This document shows, piece by piece, positions 1-10,200 of a stretch of 50,941 nt of DNA. The notes beneath the pieces were generated by a model, which was not told where the DNA came from, did not search any database, and worked only from the letters and a program-made list of their open reading frames with translations. The number at the start of each line of letters is the position of its first letter. Positions within the stretch are counted from its first letter, which is position 1. Position numbers and translations under genes: made by a program. This DNA is from a virus: positions 1 through 50,941 of the IMG/VR virus record IMGVR_UViG_3300009705_000022. One strand, 5' to 3'.

Positions 1-3000
1 TTCACTATCACCATCTCCAATGTACTCTCCAGGGTTTACATAAACGCCCATGTGATATGGAAAGTTTAAAAGGTCCTGATTTACATCTATGCCTTCACTA
101 TCTTCACCATAGTAGTATTGTAACACATCTCCTGGTTGAAGATTTTTCTGATCTACTTCTTCAAACCCATACTCTTTATAGTTCTTTAAAAACTCTCTAT
201 TGTTATAAACATCTTCAGGTATAGCTTCTATACCAGCTTTACTATAAAAATCTTTTACTGTTTGAACACATGTGTTATCTCTACACAAACCTTCTTCATC
301 CATACTTGAGTTAAAAGCATCTTGCATATATCTTTTGAAACCCCCAATACTTTCTATACTATTAAAACTTGCAGGCGGTCTTCCTCCATCTTCTTCATTA
401 GCTTCCATAGAACTTGCTATAGCTGCTACCTTGTCACCAATTTGAGCTTTAGGTATACTACCACCATTTCTTTGTTGACCTGCACCAATAGCAATGGGTG
501 CTGCTACAGCAGGAAGAACTTTAAACAGGTTCTTAAATGCCTCTTTATCTTTTATCAGTCTAAAGAAGGTTGCATCTACTGAAGTGTTACCTTTCTTTCC
601 TTCTGACATTATTTTCTTTATTAAATCGTCAGACATTTCATACTGCTTATCAGTTCCTACAAACTTTTTAGGAATGAATTGGCTTCTTAACTCTTTAATT
701 CTTGCTACAACTTCTGTTGGTTCAGATAGATATGCAAGTTTTTCTTGTCGTTTTTTTGATAGATTTTTGAAACCTGGCCACACTTCCTCAATATTTTTCT
801 GAGTTACTCCTGTTAAAACATTCTTACCATCATCAACTATTTCAGGAATAACTGCCCTAGTAGTATTATTATATAGAGGTTTAGTAGCTCTTGCACCAGC
901 ATCTAGTGCATGAGAATTCTCATGATTTAGAACAGATCTCATATAGGCACTCAATTTACTTGGATTGTTTCCATAGTATGCTCTTAGTTGATCTTCGTTT
1001 ATAATTGCTCTATTCTCTGAATTTCTAAAGAATCCTAGAACGTTAGAGTTTTCTTCAAAATACTTTAAATCATCTGGACTAAGGGAATTAGTATTAAACA
1101 CTTTAGTAAACTTTCCTGTTGCCGCTATTTGATCTAAGTTCATACTAGCATTCTTGGCTGCATCTAATGTATTAAGAATACCTGCATTTTGTCGCTTAAT
1201 ACCCATCAACATATCAGCATCAAGTTTAAGTCTTGGAAACATTTTAGAGATTTGTGAAAGAGGCATAGTCAACTGTGATCCGTAGGTGCTAGGACCTTGT
1301 GCAAATAAGTCAGGTTGTTTTTGTCTTAGCAGATCCATACCTGAATTATATAGCCGATCATTACTTTTTTGCAAATCCAATAATCTAGGGTCTTGATGAC
1401 GATATACAAACTTGTCATATCTTTGATCAAATCCTGGAGCACTTACCCAATCTTTGTCAAATTTAGCAGCCGATGGAACAGGATTCTCATTAAACCCTTT
1501 CCAGAATGGCCTAGCATTAACATTACCTTGAGTTTTAAATCTTTCTATCCCTTTTCCGAGGTTTACTCTAAAGTCTGACAAAGGATTGGTAATTTTATTC
1601 AATGGACCGGTTATAGCATTTTTAAGGTTTGCTACATCATCTGAGAAGTTTGGAAGCAATGTATTCTTAAGAGGCCCAGTAAACTTTTTATTTAAGAAAG
1701 GAGTAAATCCTAAAGCATCTATACCTACACTTCCTGCATTAGACCAACTAGGATTGTTATATAATTCTTTTACATCTGGAGCAATGTTATAAGCACCATA
1801 CCCTACACTACCCATATCAGCATAGTTCCCTACACTAAATGGTCCACCTCCTGGTTTATAGTCCAGTGCCTTTCTAAAAGGTTTTCCTATATACTTATAA
1901 GCAGCTTTTCCAACAGGACTATTAGCAGTATATTTATAAGCTTGTCTAAGAGGACCAGCAAGAGCTCGATATGCTTGTGGTGTTTTAGACAATAAACTAG
2001 CACCACTTATTGGACTAGGTATAAATGATGCAGCTGTAATTATATTTTTTGCTGCTGCATTAGTAGCACTATGAATACTACTAATCAACTCTTCACGTTC
2101 AGGCTTATAAGAGTTTAAATAATTAAACTCATTTCCTGCATTCTCTCTATCATAAGATGTTCCAAAATATTCATTGTAACTATCCAAGTCTGTAATACCT
2201 AGATCATCAAGTTGTTGCTGTTGTTCAGCTGAAAGAGTATAATCATCATCGCCATACTTCATAAAATCAGGCATATCCTTAAATAACTCCTCTCTTATTT
2301 TATCTTTCTTTTTTCTCTTGTTTGACTTTCCAGTTATAACAACCTCATCTAACTCTATACCATCTTCTGGTACTATTGTATACTTGTCACCAGTTTGAGC
2401 TTTAGGTATTTCTGTACCATCTTCAGCCATTGATATGTTAGATGTTTGACTATCTAAATTATCTGTAGAAGCTATGTTATTCATTATCCATATAAAATCC
2501 TTGTCATTTGAATATATAGTTCTAAGCCTATTAAATAAATCACTATCTTTAAGTTTTTCAGATGCTTGCTTTAAATCTTTAATATTAAAATCTTCTTTTG
2601 ATGCATCATTAATTCCTGCTTTATTTAAGATGTATCGTAATCCACCAACATCCGCTCTAGTCTCTTCAACTTCTTTATCATGCCAGTCTAAAGCTCCTGT
2701 CATTTTAGAGGATACAGTATCGTTAAATACATCAGTATAAGGAACCGGTACATTGTGTACTAATTCATGACTAAAAACTTCATCAAGATTAAATAGTTTA
2801 GGTTTTATCTGACCTGTCATTCCTTTCTCTGTACTATTAAGATTTATGGGCAAACCTGCATGACTATCGTCTTCATTATTGTAACTAACACTGTTTGACG
2901 TTTTCAATTTCTTTAGAGCACGTTTACTCACACTGTCTACATCTAAAGGTTTATAATAGCCGGTGTTATTTTCCATATTAGAAACCATCCTATCAAGCAC

Positions 3001-3405
3001 TCCTGATTTGCGTGGATTAGTTTCTAGTAAATTATCCCTTTCTTTTTTTGTTTTATCTAGATAAAAGGTACTAGGATAATCCTCATGCATATTCTTTAAT
3101 CTTGTCTTAAATTTGTCAGATTCATAATAATTAATATTATATTCTTTTATTCTTTTTTGCTCATCTGTTAAATTTGGTATTAGCTCTTCTTCTTTTTCTT
3201 CTCCATCATTGAACCAGCCATCTTGGGCTTTAGGTAATGAACCTCCATCTTCAAACTTATCTAACCAACCACCATTGATTGCTTTCATAGGTGTTGCCCC
3301 TCCAGCTATAGCACCGAAGTATCTCTTCTGTTTATTAGACAGAGATTGACCATGGACAGTTCCATCGCTTAACATCTTTTTTGCTTTACCTGGTGTTAGT
3401 GCCAT
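1..3405 (-). CDS. Multi-domain virion peptidase (two HExxH motifs plus NlpC/P60-like domain), 3' end cut by window edge
   Basis: The frame is open for 1135 codons from an ATG at 3405 to base 1, so the C-terminus is missing. The ATG shares its A with the TAA of the upstream gene (TAATG), implying translational coupling. Three enzyme-like regions are visible. HELVH (residues 213-217) is followed by an ETRAD segment (E247/E248), as in zinc metallopeptidases. A second HENSH (828-832) is followed by SEPTEV (E898). A C-terminal region has C1046 in a CVQTV motif, LQPGDV, and H1118 in a YHMGVYV strand, as in NlpC/P60 or CHAP cysteine peptidases. The motif PKAQxG occurs at about 58, 334 and 985. Residues about 440-475 are Ala/Ser-rich and weakly hydrophobic. 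Placed next to the giant tail protein, it is probably a structural, ejected or tail-associated protein that processes virion proteins or cuts peptidoglycan. The peptidase motifs are seen; the role is inferred. Confidence 0.7.
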   Translation of the reverse strand, partial: MALTPGKAKKMLSDGTVHGQSLSNKQKRYFGAIAGGATPMKAINGGWLDKFEDGGSLPKAQDGWFNDGEEKEEELIPNLTDEQKRIKEYNINYYESDKFKTRLKNMHEDYPSTFYLDKTKKERDNLLETNPRKSGVLDRMVSNMENNTGYYKPLDVDSVSKRALKKLKTSNSVSYNNEDDSHAGLPINLNSTEKGMTGQIKPKLFNLDEVFSHELVHNVPVPYTDVFNDTVSSKMTGALDWHDKEVEETRADVGGLRYILNKAGINDASKEDFNIKDLKQASEKLKDSDLFNRLRTIYSNDKDFIWIMNNIASTDNLDSQTSNISMAEDGTEIPKAQTGDKYTIVPEDGIELDEVVITGKSNKRKKKDKIREELFKDMPDFMKYGDDDYTLSAEQQQQLDDLGITDLDSYNEYFGTSYDRENAGNEFNYLNSYKPEREELISSIHSATNAAAKNIITAASFIPSPISGASLLSKTPQAYRALAGPLRQAYKYTANSPVGKAAYKYIGKPFRKALDYKPGGGPFSVGNYADMGSVGYGAYNIAPDVKELYNNPSWSNAGSVGIDALGFTPFLNKKFTGPLKNTLLPNFSDDVANLKNAITGPLNKITNPLSDFRVNLGKGIERFKTQGNVNARPFWKGFNENPVPSAAKFDKDWVSAPGFDQRYDKFVYRHQDPRLLDLQKSNDRLYNSGMDLLRQKQPDLFAQGPSTYGSQLTMPLSQISKMFPRLKLDADMLMGIKRQNAGILNTLDAAKNASMNLDQIAATGKFTKVFNTNSLSPDDLKYFEENSNVLGFFRNSENRAIINEDQLRAYYGNNPSKLSAYMRSVLNHENSHALDAGARATKPLYNNTTRAVIPEIVDDGKNVLTGVTQKNIEEVWPGFKNLSKKRQEKLAYLSEPTEVVARIKELRSQFIPKKFVGTDKQYEMSDDLIKKIMSEGKKGNTSVDATFFRLIKDKEAFKNLFKVLPAVAAPIAIGAGQQRNGGSIPKAQIGDKVAAIASSMEANEEDGGRPPASFNSIESIGGFKRYMQDAFNSSMDEEGLCRDNTCVQTVKDFYSKAGIEAIPEDVYNNREFLKNYKEYGFEEVDQKNLQPGDVLQYYYGEDSEGIDVNQDLLNFPYHMGVYVNPGEYIGDGDSE

Positions 3406-4271
3406 TAATGATATGATATTTGTGCTGGTGCTACAATAAACTGACTTACAATATGTGAAGTCGAAGTATTATCTAGTATATGTCTCACCTTAACGTTCTT
3501 AGCTCTTAGTTGTGACTTCTTAAAAGATAGGTCACCATAGTTCATATTGTCCTGATTAACAACCTTATCTATTGATTTAGATTCACAGGATGTTTTAAAT
3601 AAAGGCACTTGATCATTTTTTTGTAGTGCCCAGAAAGTATTATATTGATAGAAACTATCTGTCTTTGAAAAAGTAATAGTTTTACTGTCAGTATTTAATA
3701 TTGGATACTGTAGATATGAACTTAAATTATTCATTGGTTTAGGAACAAGTTCTAATATACCTGTAGACTGTTGTCCATTATATAATACAGCTTTATTAAA
3801 GTATTTATCATCTGTTTGTATCTTACTATTAGAATCAAACTCTCCTAAAGTAGAAGGGATATATGTATACACCTTACTGTAATCTCTTATATTTTGAAGG
3901 ATCTGATCATTATATTTATATGCAAAAGGATACTCAATAATATAAGGAGCAATATCTCCATAGTAGTAATTGTATAAAGTATCATTTCTTAAATGTGTCC
4001 ACAAACATCCTGTTCTAAGAGGTCTAAATGTAGCATCTATATATTCTTCATTACTAACTTGATTATCAACTGTAAATTGTTTTTTAAAATTACAATCACC
4101 AGATGACTCTAATGTTACAACACTAACTTCATTTTCTACTGAGTAGGCTATACCCTGTACTAAAGAACTTAATGATACATTATCTCCTAAGATATTTCCT
4201 AGGTCATCTGTGATCTTAAAAGGTCCTATGTTAGGACTAGCGGCTGTTATTTTTAGATTTATTATTTTCAT
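3405..4271 (-). CDS. Detached C-terminal part of crAss-like giant tail protein with an N-terminal Ig-like GPF module
   Basis: I start the gene at ATG 4271 (288 aa, MKIINLKIT), which overlaps the TGA of the upstream giant gene as ATGA; a longer reading would run into that gene. Residues about 1-70 resemble the Ig-like module of the display genes (NIGPF, then DDLGN, a GIAYS strand and a SSGDC end). Residues about 75-288 (motifs LWTHLRND, YNYYYGD, IIEYPF, YNGQQSTG, YPILNTDSKT, NQDNMNYGD, ending SQFIVAPAQISY) look to me like the C-terminal domain that in other crAss-like phages is fused to the giant tail protein. It most likely assembles with the upstream product in the tail. The domain match is from memory and would be settled by a profile search. 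Confidence 0.65.
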   Translation of the reverse strand: MKIINLKITAASPNIGPFKITDDLGNILGDNVSLSSLVQGIAYSVENEVSVVTLESSGDCNFKKQFTVDNQVSNEEYIDATFRPLRTGCLWTHLRNDTLYNYYYGDIAPYIIEYPFAYKYNDQILQNIRDYSKVYTYIPSTLGEFDSNSKIQTDDKYFNKAVLYNGQQSTGILELVPKPMNNLSSYLQYPILNTDSKTITFSKTDSFYQYNTFWALQKNDQVPLFKTSCESKSIDKVVNQDNMNYGDLSFKKSQLRAKNVKVRHILDNTSTSHIVSQFIVAPAQISYH

Positions 4272-7200
4272 GATACTGTACAAGGTCCTATTAATGTTAC
4301 TCCAGATCCAGTTGTAATTGTTACAGCACATACTGTTTCTGTATCTCCAGTAGGTACAGATATACTAGCTTGTTGTCCAAAGCAATCTGTATATATTAAA
4401 GCTCTAGGTCCTACTATTTCATACTCATTACAAACTCCTGGAGCAGCTGATGTAGATGTAGTAGTAGTAGTTGGAGCTACTGTAGTTGTGCTAGTAGTTG
4501 TATTCTCTATTCCTTTTATCATACATTGTGATAGTTGATTAACCAATGTTATATTGTCATAATTAGAAATTGGATCATCTAGTATACCAATTAAACTATA
4601 TGGAGATACAGATTCTACAATAAATATATCAGTTGGATTAGTAACTCCATCACAGACTAGATATATATTACAATCACAATATACTACATTTCTTACTGTT
4701 TTACCAGTGTAAGTAACTTGTAAGTTTATACTTCCAGTGTTATAATTAAATTCAAATAAGATAGCATCACTAGGTGCAGAATTAGCATACCCTACAGTAA
4801 TTAATTTTGGAACATCTCCATTTACAAATATAAAATCTGTAGAGAACGTGTGTGCTGCTGGTAGTAAAAACTTATTACTAGGAGTAGCGGTTGAAGGTGA
4901 AGCAGTGTAATCAAATGTTATTTCTGTAACATAACCATTGGTATTTGCTGTAATTAAAGTAGTGTCATTTTTAGCTATCATAGGTCCACTTGTTCCACTA
5001 GGAGCAAGTATCATTTGACTACTCTCTACTTTCCATGGACTTAGGTCTATAGTATATATATTAAATTCAGGAGTACTACTAGTGTATGTAAATAAATAAC
5101 TTTCTGACCATGCTGTTGAGTCTACATTCTCTGTTGGATTCCAATCTAATTTAACTTTTCTAGGAATTTGACTATTTTGTGGAATAGGATTAGCATCAGT
5201 TCCATCACTTAATAAGTATAGATTATTTTCTGATTGACTTATATTTTCTACACCAAGAACTACACAACATTCAGGTATGTAAGGTGCAATAGTACTTGTT
5301 GTACTAGTTGTGTTACATCCACAATCATATATTTCCATAACTCTTCCAGACTCTATGTAAAATACACTATTGTTATCATTAAACTCTTCAGAAGTTGTAT
5401 ACCAACCATCAGATACATATGTACAATCAGTAGCAATACCTCTGTATACATACTGGGAAAGTAAACTAATACCGTTATTAAAAGTAGTAATCTGTGCAGC
5501 TTGTTCTATAGGAACAGCACTAAGTTCTGTATTTGCAGTGTCAACTATACGTGCTACTGAACATGCTTCTATTGCAGAGCCTGTACCAATAACTACTTGT
5601 TGATCACTTTGTCTTTCATATCCTTCAGATAAAGATACATTTTGCAAACTTCCTTCTCTATAACATATGGTGGTAGTAGTAGGAGTAGGCACTGTTATAT
5701 ATCCTACACCATCTATCTCACAATCTAACTCTTCTGATAGTACTATATTAAAATCACAATCAAGTGCTACAGTCGTACTAGTTGTAGTTGTAATAAAAGG
5801 ACTAGAAGTACTTGTTGTACTAGTTGTAATTAGTTTTGGAGCTTGCACAACACCTACAATCATTTCTAGTTGAGGGGTTTCTTCATCTATTCTACTTCTA
5901 TCTGGAGTATCTAATATCGCAGTAAACTCTGTACAGCAACTATTTATGCCAGAGTAATAGAAATTATTTTCTCCTATATAAAAATTAGGTAGGTAAGAAT
6001 GAAAAGATATCCAACTCTTAGTAGTAAAATCAAAAGACATAGTCCATGATTTACTACAAAAGTATTCTTTATCAAACAAGAATACCTCTTGTGTTATATT
6101 CTCAATATCAGGAGTAGTAGGATCATCTCCTATTACTATAAAAAACTTTTTAGTATCTGCATCATATTGAATCCTATCATCAATTGGAATATAATCAAGC
6201 TTGGTAATTATAACTCTATCAAACCTACTATCATATACTCCATGTAATCCTATTCCATTAAAATGATTGTCTATGTTTACCTTTGGAAAGTATTCTAGTA
6301 TTTCAAATGGTAAATGATTTGTCATAAATCTATTTACTCCTGATGCAGCTGCTGTTATATCAACAGCTTGTTTACCTCCTATTAGAAATATCTGACCTCT
6401 CTTAGCATCTGCAGTTATTGAACCATATGGTATCTTTAACAAAAACTTATTTTGAGAACCTACATACCCTAAATCAGTTTCAGCAAAATCTAAAGGTGGT
6501 GCAGCATCAAATAATCTAGGATTACCTATATAAGCTGCTTGTGGATTACTTGTGTCTATAGTTAAAAGTGAACCATAAAGGAGAGCTTTATTATCAAACC
6601 TTGCTAGAATAGCTCTATCCATTACACCATCAAGTGATGTAAGATTACCATAATTCTGTGGAAAGTCATGACGAGAAAGAGCTCTATAGACTAACCAGTT
6701 GTTTACTCTATTATCTGCACTATCTCCTTGTGTGTCAGAATAAATTGCTCTAAATGGAAAGTATGTAAAACATAAATCCTCTTCCCAGTCTGGAGGAAGT
6801 TGACTAAATGAGTTTTCCTTGTTTTGCTTAGAGTATGTTACATTATAGTAATATGTATTATCTTGAGCGATAGGTACATTTGTTTCTTGTACCCAATCAT
6901 CAGGAATACCACTACTTACATGAGGCCAAAAGTCTCCTTCTTTATTATTGAACGCTTGTCTTAAATCTGTATTATATAAAGTTTCACAATAAAAATTAGG
7001 GACACCATAAGCCCATAAATACATGTACCCATCATAGAATGTTCTAAATGATCCAAATATAGGATTGTCTGTAGAAACAGGTATTTGTGATGGATCATTT
7101 GCACAATCAAAATTATGAGCCTTAGTAGATATAAGGTTATACATAGGTTGTGGAGCTCCAGTCCCTTCGGTTATTATATAGTTATCTAAAATAGATCTAG

Positions 7201-10200
7201 CAGAGTGCCAGAACTTAGGATAACCTACATTACCTAATTCATCAAAAAATATGTCTGAATCATTTGGTGCTCCTACTCTATTATCTATAAAGAATGGTAG
7301 TTTAGTTTTAAATGTAAATCTAGATATAAATGTATCACCTCCAAAAATTGTATCTGTTCCTGTAAGTGAGGAAGTAGATTGAGTAATGTCGAAAGTTTTT
7401 TGATAGCCTGTATCTATTCTTAAAAATGAATTTATTTGACCATATTGATTAGGTATCAAATTTTTCATAGAACCATAATACGAGACTACTTTTATATCTT
7501 GTTCTTTTTGTGGCTTTGCACAACTTCCAGACTCTCCTATTCCAAATCTTGAGTATTCTACAATACTAGGATCACCATTAGTATTTTCTAAACTAGGTGT
7601 TTTATGAGGAAGAAGAAATGGTTCTGCAGTTGGATTAACACTTGATATATCTTCTCTTGTTTTTATATATACTGATGACTCTCTGTTCCAATTATTCACA
7701 GGAGGATCATTAGGATATATAGATTGTACTCCTGGTATTAGATATCTAGAAGTATCTAGTTGTCTTTGTTTGATCCCACCACTAACATTATTTTCAATAG
7801 GAAAAGAATAATCATAGTTTGCTATAGAATTAAATGATTGACCATAGTTTCTTCTAGTAATACCGTTTACATATATAGTAAGATATGACTGATAAACTGT
7901 AAACATTACACCAGCATTAAATCCACCAGCACCCATTTTAGCTACTCTTTCTGCACTATTTAATGCATCTTGTTGAGCTTCTTTAGAAAGCAGTTTATAC
8001 TTAGCATTATCTTTTACCTCTACAAAGTGAGCTTTACCAGCTCCAAACATTACACTTTCTAACTTCATTATGTCTCCTAAGAAAGGTTGTCCAAATGATG
8101 TATCTGGTGAGTTAAATATTTGACTTTTTATTGTCTCTTTTTCCTCTCCTAAAATAGGCATAGGAAATTCTCGATCACATCCTAAACCAGATCTTCTACT
8201 AAAAGGTCTACTATTACTACCATTTAAAAAGCCTTCACTTCCACTACCAATCGACTGACCTAGCAATGTATCCACACCCTGACTACTTGGTTCATCAGGA
8301 TTAAGTGGAGGAGTTGGAAAGTGAGGAAATCCAAAACCTGGCTCTCCTGTTTCTCCTAGACATTCTAAGGCTTCTTCTCCATCATAATCTGGAATTGGAC
8401 CAATATAATCTGGACCCTCCCCTTGACTCTCTCCTTCTCCAAGCTCCTGACCTTCTGGATCTGAAAACATAGTATTATCAATAGGTTGAGGGTCAATTGT
8501 AATTTTTGTACAATTAATACCAAGGAATGTTCCTTTTTCCGTTGGCCAAGGTTTATACGGATTGTCAGAAGTATTTAGAAGATCTGGGTCTCCTTCCCAT
8601 GCTTGAGTAATTACAGTACCAAACGTACCACCAACAATTGCACCAGCACCCATCCATTGTGCTCTCTGTATATCTTGGTCTAAGTTCTGTCTATTAAAAG
8701 GGTTGTACCAATTTAATCTCCAACCACATGCAAGCTCGGCTCCACTACTATCACAGGCCCACACATCATAATCTCCAGGACCTATAGTCATAATACCTTT
8801 TAAAGCTATTGGTCTTGTAGGAGAACACACTTCTATAACGCATCCAACCTTTATAATTGCTTGAACCTCTCTACCATTAGTTAAACTAGTATATGCATAT
8901 ATTCCTTCATCATCTTTATTAGTATCAATAATGGGAGGTGGTATATCAAAAAAGTCTACCCACCAAGGAAACTGTGGATCCTCATCTGGCATATATATAA
9001 GCCATGACTTAGCATTGTCAGTCCATGCGTTGTTGTTTTCTTGAATAAACTGATCCTCTCCCACAACTTGATTATATGGATAGTTAGGGTAATAATAATC
9101 TTGATCTTGTTTATTGTACTTGTTTACATTTCTTATTAAACCTTTTGCAATTACAGATTTATTAGTACTACGGTCACCTCTAACAATTTTATACCCAATG
9201 ATATCATCTTTTTGATCTTGAGTAAGATCTGAACTTATTATAAGATTAGCTATCTGATCATTATCTATTTTTACACCAATAGGAAATACAGCATTATCTT
9301 GCATTGTAGGTAAAATCTGACCTTCCTTATCATATATTATATTACCATTTTCCATGATAGGACTTACTAATACATCTGGAAACTTATGATGTCTAATATA
9401 TTCATCTGCTAAATTACCCCACACATCTGTGTTACAAGGATACTTTTCAGTAGACTCCCAGTATGCAAACTCTCCAAACTGATAAGGTCCTTTGTAGTTA
9501 TTATCTGATACATATCCATCTGAAAATCCTAGGTTTGTAGCATTATTATATATTTTCCAGTAAGGACTATATCCTATACCGTTTATATAAGTATCCGGAA
9601 CTCCTATAAAGTCATCATTGGTTTCTGGTACATCAGCAAAAACATTGTTATAACCAGCACCTGGTATATGAAATGAATCTGTTTGTTTTCCATTTCTTAA
9701 AAGGAACACTATTTCAAATGCATATATCTCATCACGCATGTATCCACGTAAATTAGTAGCATTATATTCATCTGAATAGTTTTCTCCAGCAGGTATTCTA
9801 TAAGACTCCCACTGTAGTGTAATATTAGAAGCTATCTGTTGATAATTGATTCTATCTATAGATGTAAGATTACTCCATATTAAAGTATCTTGTACAGATG
9901 TTACATCTTGTGCAATACTATAGTATGGATACTTCTCAAATATATCACTCATAGATAATTGTATAGGGCTTGCATCTGCTCCTGTATACAATATTTCTTG
10001 TGCAGGTTCTGTTATATTATAAGTACCAACCAGCTCTACTGAACTAATATCATTTATCGTTTTAATTACAGCTAAATTAAAATACTGAAACTGTCCAGTT
10101 TGATCTAAATTAGATACAGCTACTCTTATAGATTTTCCTACAGGGTAATTAAAGTTTACTGATGTTATTAATTTATCAGCAATAGGACAAGGATTAGTAA

